Below are positions 55,393-64,000 of a stretch of 64,000 nt of DNA, piece after piece. The notes beneath the pieces are model-generated. The model saw only the letters and a list, made by a program, of their open reading frames with translations, was not told the DNA's origin and did not search any database. The position numbers and the translations under genes are program-made. Source of the DNA: CAZXFH01 sp964640055 (lineage in GTDB: Bacteria > Fidelibacterota > UBA2242 > JAFGTP01); contig CAZXFH010000014.1 of the NCBI GenBank assembly GCA_964640055.1, positions 1 through 64,000 on the forward strand, given 5' to 3'. How positions within the stretch are numbered: position 1 is the first letter of the stretch; every line of letters starts with the position of its first letter.

Positions 55393-56586
55393 TTATATCC
55401 AGGTCTGATACATCTTTACTAATTCATTCACCTTTTTCAGATAGTGTTTGGTCTCGTCATAGGGCAGATCACGGGCTAATTTTTGATATACCCACCGGGG
55501 ATTATTAGCGTTAACCGTCTTAGAGGTGCTTCCCAACTTTGTGTTACCGGTAATGGCGCGGGCCACATTGCCCGGTCCGGTGTTATAGGCACAGATGGTA
55601 CAGTACCAGGCTTTTTCATCATTGATTATATTTTTAAAATAAACATAACGGATTTTGGCTAAATAGGCACAGCCCAATTCGATATTATTGTTGGGCACAT
55701 ACAGATAGTCGGCCTTGAGAAGGCGATCCCGCTTATAAACATAATTATAGGCGTCCCGCGCCCCTGATCGGGGAACCAATTGCATTAATCCGAAAGCCGG
55801 GATATAGGATTTGGCCCGGGGATTAAAATAGGATTCGGTATGCATAACCGCAAAGGCCACGCTGGGATCGATTTTAAAGCGTTTGGCCTGCCTAAGGACT
55901 TCGGCACGGAATTCTTTGGCCCTAATCTCAATATGGTTGGGTACCAGGCTGACCTTGACCGAATATTTGACGCGGCTTTTACCATCCCGGGCTTTATATT
56001 TTTTCTGCTTGATCTCTTTTTTCTGGACAACCTCTTTGGTATAGGTTTCCGCATTAGCGCGGGTTACTTTTGCGCCCCCACCGGTTTTCAGCTGATCCTT
56101 TAACAAGGGCTTATCACCGGCCGATTTTTTCTCGGTCAGATTTTTTAATTTTTTCTGGATTCTGGTTTTGGCCTTTTGCTCGGCCTCGGGATTGTCAGCC
56201 TCCTGAATGACTTCCACTTCCACAACGCCCTCTTTGAAGTCCACACTGCCCCGGGCGTTCAGGTCCTGATCATAATCGACCATTTCTTCTTTGGTATCAT
56301 GCCGGAATTCTTCCCATTTCTTTTTGATGGCCGCTTCCATGGCTTCCATTTCCGCCTTGATTTGTTTTTCATAAGCCTCGTATTCACGACTGATTTCCTC
56401 CTGGTAATAGCGGAAATCATCGGCCACCTGTTGCATATAGGCCTGATCCTCAGCTTGAATTGCTTCCAATGCCTTGCGCTGTTCTTCCATGATTTCTTCG
56501 ACGGTTTTTTGCTTCTGTTGAGCAATTGGAAACACCATAGTGATCAACAATAGGATTAGCAATAGATTCATTTTACGCATATTCAC
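55393..56586 (-). CDS. Lytic transglycosylase with N-terminal coiled coil
   Basis: A 397-residue exported protein. After a signal peptide (LLLILLLITMVFPIAQQ) come a charged coiled coil (about 25-105), a basic linker with MltC-like features (about 110-235), and an SLT domain with the catalytic Glu251 in FAVMHTESYFNPRAKSY, AFGLMQLVPRSGARDAYNY and CAYNTGPGNVARAITG. It cleaves peptidoglycan glycan strands, forming 1,6-anhydro-MurNAc. There is no lipobox. It lies beside the NlpC/P60 gene, so two wall-cutting activities are adjacent. Confidence 0.9.
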   Translation of the reverse strand: MNMRKMNLLLILLLITMVFPIAQQKQKTVEEIMEEQRKALEAIQAEDQAYMQQVADDFRYYQEEISREYEAYEKQIKAEMEAMEAAIKKKWEEFRHDTKEEMVDYDQDLNARGSVDFKEGVVEVEVIQEADNPEAEQKAKTRIQKKLKNLTEKKSAGDKPLLKDQLKTGGGAKVTRANAETYTKEVVQKKEIKQKKYKARDGKSRVKYSVKVSLVPNHIEIRAKEFRAEVLRQAKRFKIDPSVAFAVMHTESYFNPRAKSYIPAFGLMQLVPRSGARDAYNYVYKRDRLLKADYLYVPNNNIELGCAYLAKIRYVYFKNIINDEKAWYCTICAYNTGPGNVARAITGNTKLGSTSKTVNANNPRWVYQKLARDLPYDETKHYLKKVNELVKMYQTWI

Positions 56587-56664
56587 ACCTCTGTATATAA
56601 AATAATAACTTTTTTAAATTTGTCAACTATGCCCGCTTTTTATTCCAAACCAAGGCTCAATATA

Positions 56665-57855
56665 TTAGTAAGGCAGATAATAGATAAAGCGCAGCGCCCG
56701 GTCCATATTGGTTTTAGCTTCAAACAGATGGGTCAGGGCAAATTCGATGCTGGTCTCGGCGGTCAGGGCCACCCGGAAGCCGGCATTGATCGTGCCGGAC
56801 CGGAAAATATCGTCGGCTTCCAGGATCAACACAGCCTGGCTCAGAATCTGCTGTTCATAGGCAAAAAACATATAAAGATTATCCAGCTGCAAGTCCTTGA
56901 GCACATGGGTAGTGCCCAGACCTAGGTAGGTTTTCCCCTCACCGACAATCCATTTAAATCCATTAAAGACCGTTTTATTGAAAACTGTAAACAATCCACG
57001 GGGCGCACCCCAGGTTTCCTGGGCCACCCCCAGGGAATCGTCCCAGGTTTTTTTCAGGCGAGTATTGCCATAGCCCAGCGCCGCGGACGGATACCAGCTG
57101 CCTTCGTTCCAGAAGCGGAATTTGGTATAGAACTGGGGAATTTCAACCCCCATCTCAGCATTACCAAGCACCTCGTTGAAGGTTAGGGCGGTACCCACTT
57201 CCCAGCGGTTCCAGAAACCAATGGCCGAGCTCATCACCAGATTTCCCATTACATTGGTGCGGAAATCCAGACTGACGTGCCGGCGGTCCAGAGTATAGGG
57301 TGTCGGCACACTCAGTAAGGAGGTGATCCGCATCGGAAATTCGGTCATTACGGCAATGTTTTCGGTGGACTTCACTCCTTTGATATAGGGCGAACCAACG
57401 ACCCGCTTGGCAGCTATATAGCGTTTTTTCCAGTAATCAGTATCGTAGCGGGAGTACTTGACACCGTCATTCGAACTGGCATGCAGCATGCGGTGGTCAT
57501 CGATATACAACCCTACATGGCTGACCCCGCTGCCAAAGGTATTAAAAAACAGCAAATCGCCTTTTTTTACATTATCCAGGGATATGGTCTTTCCGATTGT
57601 ATACTGCTCCTTACTGGTGCGCGGAAGTAAAATCCCCTGCTCCTTATAGACTTGGCTGGTTAACCCGGAACAGTCAACTCCGCTGGTGGACATACCGCCC
57701 CAAGCATAGGGTGAGCCAATATATTTCTGAGTGGTTTGATTGAATTGACTTTCATCCAGACGGGAATAGGTCCCGGCCATGCGCAGGGATGAACACTGCA
57801 TTATAAATAAAGAAATGAAAAAGCAACTGCCCCATAATGATTTCCGGAAAATCAT
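56665..57855 (-). CDS. NlpC/P60 lipoprotein fused to a probable outer-membrane barrel
   Basis: A 396-residue lipoprotein (lipobox FIMQC, Cys21). Residues about 35-155 form an NlpC/P60 cysteine peptidase domain with YIGSPYAWGGMSTSGVDCSG (Cys62), VSHVGLYID (His113) and a following MLHAS, and should cut peptide stems of peptidoglycan. The C-terminal 230 residues alternate hydrophobic strands (FRTNVMGNLVMSSAIGFWNR, YPSAALGYGNTRLKKTWDD, FMFF-type ends) and finish ALRFIYYLPY, like a YjbH- or porin-type outer-membrane domain. This fusion is unusual. Confidence 0.85.
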   Translation of the reverse strand: MIFRKSLWGSCFFISLFIMQCSSLRMAGTYSRLDESQFNQTTQKYIGSPYAWGGMSTSGVDCSGLTSQVYKEQGILLPRTSKEQYTIGKTISLDNVKKGDLLFFNTFGSGVSHVGLYIDDHRMLHASSNDGVKYSRYDTDYWKKRYIAAKRVVGSPYIKGVKSTENIAVMTEFPMRITSLLSVPTPYTLDRRHVSLDFRTNVMGNLVMSSAIGFWNRWEVGTALTFNEVLGNAEMGVEIPQFYTKFRFWNEGSWYPSAALGYGNTRLKKTWDDSLGVAQETWGAPRGLFTVFNKTVFNGFKWIVGEGKTYLGLGTTHVLKDLQLDNLYMFFAYEQQILSQAVLILEADDIFRSGTINAGFRVALTAETSIEFALTHLFEAKTNMDRALRFIYYLPY

Positions 57856-57880
57856 TACTCCCCCTTTTGGTAATTTAATT

Positions 57881-58861
57881 TTACATATCCATTGTCACCT
57901 GAATGCAGACACAAAAATTGCCTTCTTTATCAATACCAACACTTCTTTTACTGACCGAGATATTGTTTAATTTATTTCGGGCGACTGTTTTGGAGATTCT
58001 ATCGCCTTCACTATAGCTATCGTCCTCTTCATCATCAGTGTAACTGGACAGCAGGGACTCTACTTGACTTTCGAGCTGTTGCGACAGATCAGATAGGGCG
58101 CGCAGGCTGGCAATCAGGTCAGCCAAATAAAGATTCGGCAGCGCAGCCCGTCCGTGACCGATCAACTCACCCTCAGTAAATGGTTGATCCTGGAACCATG
58201 GTGGCAGGGTATCATTTCCAAACCACTCCCTGAATTGAGGATCAATTTCTATGTCCGGGGCAATACTTTTGGCGACGTAAATATTGTCCGTATCAATATT
58301 TTGCCCGGTTTGCAGGAACCCTTCGGATCGATATTCGCCGCCAATTTGCGTGTCAATATAATATTCCAATTCAAAATCTCCGGGCAGAAATTTATCCTGG
58401 TAATAGCATTCTTTAGAATAGGCTTTGACCACGCCCGTATTGGGTGTTACAACTGCTTTATCCGGGCTTGATTTTACCAGAACATAGAGGTGCCCATCTT
58501 GCTTCTGCCAGCGTTCAGCAATTGCAATACCCTCCCTGGTCCCCGGAATATTTTTAACCATGACTTTTAACACTTCTTCGTATCTGGAGGTGTTATCAAT
58601 CGCATCATATTTTTTTAAAATGGATGATATTTCACATTGGCTGAATAGGGCTAGATTCAGGACTGCCCGGTAGAGACAAACTTGCTCTTTTTCAGTGGCA
58701 TTGCCATTCAAATCCGAAATACCGATACCATATTGATGTTCTTTATCATATTCATATGCTGCATTCAAATACCAGGGTGGAATTACTCTGTTTTCCTGGC
58801 CACTTCCCTTCATGAAGAGGGTAAATCCAATTAACAAAATGAGAATTGTTTTTTTTAACAT
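57881..58861 (-). CDS. LPP20-like secreted protein
   Basis: A 326-residue exported protein (signal peptide ILILLIGFTLFMKGSGQ). The start of the mature part, NRVIPPWYLNAAYEYDKEHQ with YGIGISDLNG, matches the LPP20/LPP-type pattern P-W-x(n)-G-x-G, which is repeated once more near residues 215-245 (LPPWFQDQPFTEGELIGHGR), suggesting an internal duplication. No lipobox. Function unknown. It stands between the NlpC/P60 gene and the second LPP20-like gene. Confidence 0.7.
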   Translation of the reverse strand: MLKKTILILLIGFTLFMKGSGQENRVIPPWYLNAAYEYDKEHQYGIGISDLNGNATEKEQVCLYRAVLNLALFSQCEISSILKKYDAIDNTSRYEEVLKVMVKNIPGTREGIAIAERWQKQDGHLYVLVKSSPDKAVVTPNTGVVKAYSKECYYQDKFLPGDFELEYYIDTQIGGEYRSEGFLQTGQNIDTDNIYVAKSIAPDIEIDPQFREWFGNDTLPPWFQDQPFTEGELIGHGRAALPNLYLADLIASLRALSDLSQQLESQVESLLSSYTDDEEDDSYSEGDRISKTVARNKLNNISVSKRSVGIDKEGNFCVCIQVTMDM

Positions 58862-59001
58862 ATCAAATGACTCCTGATGATCTAATTAAAATATTACCGT
58901 TGTAAATTGCCATAAAATAATGATCGGCAGCGCTCCTATTTTTCAAATAATAAGCACCTGATAATCGAAATATATGCCATTCTAAATGGTAATGATAGAT
59001 T

Positions 59002-60495
59002 TTATTTAAGCGCTTGTTCTAATCCACTGAGAATATCATCCAGGACCAACTTTGAACAATTTTCCCGCGCCAGTTGATGGGCCTTCGGATAATCATTACC
59101 GGCGCCCTTGATGCCCTCCTGAACACTGGCACCGACAATCCGTCCCGATTCCAGATCCAACACTTTCACATCCGCACTGGCATTGGCAAAATACAGAACA
59201 CCACTGCTGACATCACCGGATGCGGAATAAAGGGTCCCGATAATAGCATAATCGACCACTTCCTGAAGTTCGTCAACCAGCGAGCGATCATCACCATACT
59301 GGATGGCCATTTCAATATTATCCAGAGAAATATCCGGGGGCAGACGGCGCGCATCAATCACCGTGTAACGGTTCCGGATCAGTTGGCGGATTAAAGCCGG
59401 GGTGACCATCTGATTGGGGGTCAGTTCACCGTCGATTTCTTCCAGAATATGAACAAACATCTTAACTGAAGCAGCCACATCGATCTGGAAATTGAATTGA
59501 CAATGGGTTTGTTCCAAGCGCTTGAACAAATTGGGCACTTCAGCCCGAAAGGGCTCGAGCTCGGCAAAATCGATTCTGGCGGTGATGATTCCTGTTTCTG
59601 CCTGGGCACTATTAATCCGGTTGACATAGCAGCTAAACCGACCCTGGGCATCTGTTACCATATTTTCAGTCAAATCACCGGTGGCATTCATAAATTCTGC
59701 TGTGACTGGTAAATTTTTCACGGGATAACTTACTGTTTCCCGGCGATAGCTGACCTCGCCAATCAGGGGGTCGGGCAGTCCCCGGTTACGTTCACCCTGC
59801 TGACCATTACCGCTAACAGTTTTGAAATAAACCTGTCCCAACAATCGGGACAGCTCGTTTTCCAAACGAACCTGGAGCATCTCGGAGCGACCATTCTGCT
59901 CCAGATCAGCCTCGATCCGCTCCTTGATATTGGCTTGGACAATAAACAATTCTCCCAACGCTTTACTGTAATTAGACAACGCGGTATACAGATCATCACG
60001 CTGCAGGGCTTGCTGAGCATAGCCATGATAATCCCGGGCCATCTTGACTACCTGCCTGGCACTTTCCCGAAATTGCCGCTCCAGTTCTGCCCGGGATAAG
60101 ACTGCATAGGAATAGTATGCCTGCTGGCGTTTATCATGATACCGTTCCAAGATCTTGATGCCTTTGACCGTGCTCTTGGCATATTGGGTGGTAAAACTGG
60201 AGAAACGGGCATTGACCGTGAGCTTTCCCCCTTTTTGTTCCTCGGCATAATAATCTTCCAGCTGACTGGTCACCGCCGTACTGATCTCATGAATAATCTG
60301 GCTGATCGCCTGCTTATCGGCTTGGGCCTGATCCTGCTGGGGATTGCCAGTATCGGAAGCGTAGCCAACTCCCTGCAGTAGATCGCGGTGGTCAGGTAAC
60401 TTTTCAATCCATTCCGGCCGCTTATCTGATAATAACTGTGAAAATAAAATTCCAGTACAAATGATGGTTACCAATATGACTCTGTTCATTCTCAC
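59002..60495 (-). CDS. LPP20-family secreted protein
   Basis: A 497-residue exported protein (signal peptide VILVTIICTGILFSQLLSD). KRPEWIEKLPDHRDLLQGVG with YASDTGNPQQDQAQADKQAI is a clear LPP20-domain start, followed by a helical region (about 45-195) and two beta-rich domains. The C-terminal part (about 330-490: RNRYTVIDARRLPPDIS, YAIIGTLYSASGDVSSG, DLESGRIVGASVQEGIKG) resembles CsgG/FlgO-type lipoproteins. GGAGG is best spaced for the GTG at 60495 rather than the ATG at 60489. It may assist envelope assembly. Confidence 0.78.
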   Translation of the reverse strand: MRMNRVILVTIICTGILFSQLLSDKRPEWIEKLPDHRDLLQGVGYASDTGNPQQDQAQADKQAISQIIHEISTAVTSQLEDYYAEEQKGGKLTVNARFSSFTTQYAKSTVKGIKILERYHDKRQQAYYSYAVLSRAELERQFRESARQVVKMARDYHGYAQQALQRDDLYTALSNYSKALGELFIVQANIKERIEADLEQNGRSEMLQVRLENELSRLLGQVYFKTVSGNGQQGERNRGLPDPLIGEVSYRRETVSYPVKNLPVTAEFMNATGDLTENMVTDAQGRFSCYVNRINSAQAETGIITARIDFAELEPFRAEVPNLFKRLEQTHCQFNFQIDVAASVKMFVHILEEIDGELTPNQMVTPALIRQLIRNRYTVIDARRLPPDISLDNIEMAIQYGDDRSLVDELQEVVDYAIIGTLYSASGDVSSGVLYFANASADVKVLDLESGRIVGASVQEGIKGAGNDYPKAHQLARENCSKLVLDDILSGLEQALK

Positions 60496-60575
60496 AATGT
60501 TGATCCTCCCGGAAATGGTTTTATTATTTTAAACGCTAGAGATAATCCTCCCCTAGCAGTCATCACAGATCTGAA

Positions 60576-63500
60576 TTATCTTAACAGAACCATCTTGCTT
60601 GTCTTATGATGCTGACCGGCTTGCAGCGTATAGAAATAAATGCCACTGGCAACCGACACACCGGCCTGATCAGTACCATCCCAGATCATTTCATAATACC
60701 CGGGATCTTTAATTTCATGAGCTATCAGTGTCTTTATTTGTTGCCCTAAACAGTTATAAACCACCAGGCGAACCCGCTCCCGGGAGGGCAGCGCAAACTG
60801 AATATGGGTTACCGGATTGAACGGATTGGGATAGTTTTGCGCCAGGCGGAATTCTTGTGGTGTGATCCCGATGCCCAGATCATTGGCCTGACAAAAGGAC
60901 TTCGTACCAGCGATCAGACGAAAATGCCGCGCAGCCCCACTACCGGAAATTGCTATTTCTTCACCGGGTTGCAGCATGCGGCCGGTTCTTTTGGCTTTAT
61001 CCAGCAGCAGTAAACCAAAATTGGGCGGCAGGGATTGTTCCACAGCAAAGCACAACTTGACCTCACTGGCGATATTGCGCTTTGCCAGGGTAAAGTCATA
61101 GTAATGACCGGTTGTACTCAGAGCTCTGAAATCACCACTGTATTTCCCCGGAACAGTCTGCCAATCCGAGTGATCAAGATATACATTCACATATTGATCG
61201 TCGATAGCCGGCGGGTCCATCCGGTCCAGAATATCCCATTGATCAGCAGCGGCCCGACGGACACCCACCAGTGTATTTTGGTCACAATAATCACTGGCCT
61301 GAGCCTCAATCCGGATCTGCCACTCCCCTTCTGCTAAGCGGGGTGGTATTTTCTTACTGACGGATTGATTTGCTTCGCGTGGTGGAAAGCGGAGAATATT
61401 ACCACCTGAGGGAGTATAGATAAAATAGCCTTTGAATTTTTCAGCCTTATCCGCCACAACCCAGCTCTTGGTTTCCGAATCATACTCATAGGCGACCAAT
61501 CCCTGGACCACATTCGGACTGGCAGCATAGACACTATCCCAGGCTATGGAAAAATAAAAGGGGGTCCCGACCTGGTTCCAGCCCTCATCCAGGGACATGA
61601 TAAAGTTTTCATTGGTTTTCACCGATATGCTGGTATCGATATTGATCACTTCGATTTCCTTGGTGATCAACCAGTAGGCTTTGCCCGGATCAAAGGCAAA
61701 ATTGGGATTATCTGGTAATTCCACATAAGCGCCATTGATCCAGCGGAAAAGTCGGTATTGATTGATATCATATTCGCCCAGAATAGTGGTTAATAAATCA
61801 CCGGCCCCGGGTTTCAAGAGTTCCGAAGGAATCGAGAACATTTCATATTTTTGGGATTGGGTGGATTTAGAAGGCAGAGCCGGAACTTTGATACGGGCCA
61901 CAGCCGGCACTTGCGGCGCAGTCGCAGGTAAATACTGGGTATTGGCGCCGTCAAAGGCTTTTATGTAATATTCCACGCCCCGCCGGGTTACAAAGGCCTT
62001 GGGAATTTCGCCGGAATATTGATTGCCAGCCAGGGCCATATCCGTGGAGTCAAATAGCGCTTTGCCGCCCTGCCGGTAGAAAAGACGCGCCCCGGCGACC
62101 TGATTGTTATCACTGATGGTCGTGCTAATCGGAATGGCGTTATCTTCTTCGATACCCACATTTTCCACATCCTCGGTATTGAAACTGATCTCCGGCGGAA
62201 TATTATCAAAGCCGGTTCCTGTGACTTTTACCGTGTCGGGATGGTCATTATTAATGATGATGATTTCACCAGCATAGTCAATCGGTTCAACCGGGGCAAA
62301 AGTCACCTTAAAGTTCTTGCTCCCGGAGGGCAGAATATCATAACTCGCCGGGGTTATGGTGAGTACCGAATCAATTTCAGCGGTTTTCTTAAACTCGGAT
62401 ATTTTCAGGGTATCGGTTCCGGCATTTTCAATGGTCATGGTCAGGTCACTGGCGGAAAGTACGGCAACCTCCCCGAAGTTCAGATTAGAGGTCAATACAA
62501 AAATTTCCGGAAAAACACTGGAGCCATAGAGCTGCACATAATAATTGGGTATATCCGGATCATCATTGACGATTTTGAGACGGCCTTCATATATTATATT
62601 CTGGGTCGGATTGAAGGTAACCTGTAACTGATGAAAATTATTTGGCGCTATAGACAGATTGCTGGTAAAATCGGTGGTAAACCCATTATTATCACTGGTG
62701 ATATTGGTGATATTCAGGTCTGCAGTGCCGCCATTGCGGATCGTCAGGGATTTATTTAGCGGTGCATCTGTGAGCGGTATATTGCCGAAATCCAATCGCC
62801 GGGATGAAACCAGAATATCAGGGACGGGTGTGGCGGATCCGATTCCCAGAACATGAACTATTTTGGGAGAATGAGGAGTATCATTACTGTGAATTGCCAG
62901 GGTGTCATCATAAATATCTGCTATACCGGGATTGAAATTAACGCTGATATCGGCCGTATCGCCCGGGCTGACCGTTTTATTGGCAGATGACAGATTGGTA
63001 CTGAAATCCGCACTGGTGGGCACAATGCTGCTAATTTCCAGATCAATGGTACCGGTATTGGTAATCTGAAGGGATTTGCTGGCCGGTGCACCGGTCTGGA
63101 CAGTCCCGAAATCCAGGGTATCTGCCACGGTCACAATGTAGGGTGCAAAGGTTCCCACGCCCTGTCCGGAAACATGATACTGATAAGGTGAATCAGGGGC
63201 ATTATTGGCCATCGAAATGATTTCATTATATGCCAGGGTGTCCTGGGGAGTGAATGTCAGGTTAAAATGAATACTGCCATCTATATCGATACTGTCGGTC
63301 AGGCCGCTGAAATCATGGGAAAAAACCGTGGGATCGGAAGCGGTCATATCCGAGATCCATAATTTGGCTGTGCCGGTATTGGTCAGGGTGACCGTTACAG
63401 TTTTACTAACTTCAGTAAAAATATCCACTTCACCAAAATCACAGGGACCGGCCGGATCCATACTGATTTTGGGCAGAGGAACTGCCGAGCCACTCCCGGT

Positions 63501-64000
63501 GACGGCAATACTTTGATTGGCATCATTGTTATTGATGACAATATCGCCGCTATAATCCTTTTCTTCGGATGGTTTAAAGGTTATGGTGACCCGGATACTG
63601 TCTCCGGGACTGACCGGGCTTTGCGCCGCTGTAAAACTGGTATAGAAGTCAGCGGGTGTGGTCATACTGCTGATCTCCAGATCGGCATCACCGTTATTTT
63701 TAATAGTGATCTCTTTCTGGACCGAATCCTGGATAAACACCAGTCCGAAATCCAAAGCAGTGAGCGAGACTTCAATCACAGGTTTGACCACAATGCTGAA
63801 GGCTTTACTCTTGGTGCTGCTCCAATCGCCCCAGGAATTTTTATAGCGTACGTAAACCTTGTGATCCCCCACATCCAGTCCGGTTGAGGCCACCGTCAGT
63901 TCAATCTCACTGGCTTCTTCCAGACTATTATAGGCACCATCCAGGGCGGGTAAGGCAAGCCCATTGCCTTCACCCGGATCACTATTAAAGAAGTATTCAG
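60576..64000 (-). CDS. C-terminal part of a large ASH-repeat (choice-of-anchor D) sorting-tail protein
   Basis: The frame is open through the right edge (upstream of the first internal GTG it reads EYFFNSDPGEGNGLALPALD and continues), so the N-terminus is missing. Visible: an Ig-like segment (YVRYKNSWGDWSSTKSKAFS), then five ASH/choice-of-anchor-D repeats of about 105 residues each (LDFGLVFIQDSVQKEITIKN; CDFGEVDIF; LDFGTVQTGAPASKSLQITN; LDFGNIPLTDAPLNKSLTIR; LNFGEVAVLSASDLTMTIEN), an Ig-like domain, a Trp/Tyr-rich domain, and a sorting tail (RLAQNYPNPFNPVTHIQFAL). Likely a cell-surface or secreted adhesive protein. Confidence 0.88.
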   Translation of the reverse strand, partial: EYFFNSDPGEGNGLALPALDGAYNSLEEASEIELTVASTGLDVGDHKVYVRYKNSWGDWSSTKSKAFSIVVKPVIEVSLTALDFGLVFIQDSVQKEITIKNNGDADLEISSMTTPADFYTSFTAAQSPVSPGDSIRVTITFKPSEEKDYSGDIVINNNDANQSIAVTGSGSAVPLPKISMDPAGPCDFGEVDIFTEVSKTVTVTLTNTGTAKLWISDMTASDPTVFSHDFSGLTDSIDIDGSIHFNLTFTPQDTLAYNEIISMANNAPDSPYQYHVSGQGVGTFAPYIVTVADTLDFGTVQTGAPASKSLQITNTGTIDLEISSIVPTSADFSTNLSSANKTVSPGDTADISVNFNPGIADIYDDTLAIHSNDTPHSPKIVHVLGIGSATPVPDILVSSRRLDFGNIPLTDAPLNKSLTIRNGGTADLNITNITSDNNGFTTDFTSNLSIAPNNFHQLQVTFNPTQNIIYEGRLKIVNDDPDIPNYYVQLYGSSVFPEIFVLTSNLNFGEVAVLSASDLTMTIENAGTDTLKISEFKKTAEIDSVLTITPASYDILPSGSKNFKVTFAPVEPIDYAGEIIIINNDHPDTVKVTGTGFDNIPPEISFNTEDVENVGIEEDNAIPISTTISDNNQVAGARLFYRQGGKALFDSTDMALAGNQYSGEIPKAFVTRRGVEYYIKAFDGANTQYLPATAPQVPAVARIKVPALPSKSTQSQKYEMFSIPSELLKPGAGDLLTTILGEYDINQYRLFRWINGAYVELPDNPNFAFDPGKAYWLITKEIEVINIDTSISVKTNENFIMSLDEGWNQVGTPFYFSIAWDSVYAASPNVVQGLVAYEYDSETKSWVVADKAEKFKGYFIYTPSGGNILRFPPREANQSVSKKIPPRLAEGEWQIRIEAQASDYCDQNTLVGVRRAAADQWDILDRMDPPAIDDQYVNVYLDHSDWQTVPGKYSGDFRALSTTGHYYDFTLAKRNIASEVKLCFAVEQSLPPNFGLLLLDKAKRTGRMLQPGEEIAISGSGAARHFRLIAGTKSFCQANDLGIGITPQEFRLAQNYPNPFNPVTHIQFALPSRERVRLVVYNCLGQQIKTLIAHEIKDPGYYEMIWDGTDQAGVSVASGIYFYTLQAGQHHKTSKMVLLR

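Noticed and set aside
1..64000. CRISPR arrays, integrases and insertion-sequence transposases.
   Set aside because: None could be found by eye; the only mobile-element traces are the two group IIC introns.

Overview
The window looks like a chromosomal segment from a member of the FCB superphylum outside the classical Bacteroidota, for example a Marinimicrobia-, Calditrichota-, KSB1- or Cloacimonadota-like lineage. There is no 16S gene here, so this is inference. It rests on four things: many secreted proteins ending in a Por-type sorting tail (QNYPNPFNP-like motif plus an Ig-like fold), a PorV/PorQ-type protein, a short Bacteroidota-like primary sigma factor, and clear Shine-Dalgarno sites, which true Bacteroidota mostly lack. 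Energy coupling is by a V/A-type rotary ATPase.

Layout. 1-413: decayed end of a sorting-tail protein. 548-12209 (all minus strand): housekeeping block reading tRNA-Val, thrS, infC (AUU start), rpmI, rplT, pheS, pheT, a ZapB-like coiled-coil protein, zapA, rny, folD, a cyclic-nucleotide-binding protein, a nitroreductase and lgt. 12390-18597: an alkaline-phosphatase-superfamily enzyme, an unknown secreted protein, P5C dehydrogenase, a secreted Ntn-hydrolase and a NUDIX hydrolase. 18694-21949: gene decay (two frameshifted secreted-protein remnants, a frameshifted and truncated ABC ATPase) around an unknown 208-aa protein and a CsgG-like lipoprotein, with palindromic repeats. 22026-31092 (minus): V-type ATPase operon H-C-I-K-F-E-A-B-D running without a break into a universal stress protein and a PtsN-like EIIA protein. 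31665-32588: lipoprotein metallophosphatase.

32982-53955: a surface/secretion island bounded by two degenerate group IIC introns in the same orientation, each placed directly behind a Rho-independent terminator. Inside are a 1465-residue beta-helix surface protein (minus), then a plus-strand run: TonB-dependent receptor, large secreted partner, PorV/PorQ-like protein, two outer-membrane-type proteins, two beta-propeller-like sorting-tail paralogues joined by gene conversion, and a GHL10-type glycosidase. A broken SGNH esterase follows on the minus strand. The TonB receptor, partner and PorV-like genes resemble a nutrient-uptake locus built around type IX-like secretion.

54023-64000 (minus): rpsU and rpoD, then a cell-envelope block: lytic transglycosylase with a coiled-coil N-terminus, an NlpC/P60 lipoprotein fused to a probable outer-membrane barrel, two LPP20-like secreted proteins, and the C-terminal part of a large ASH-repeat sorting-tail protein that runs off the right edge.
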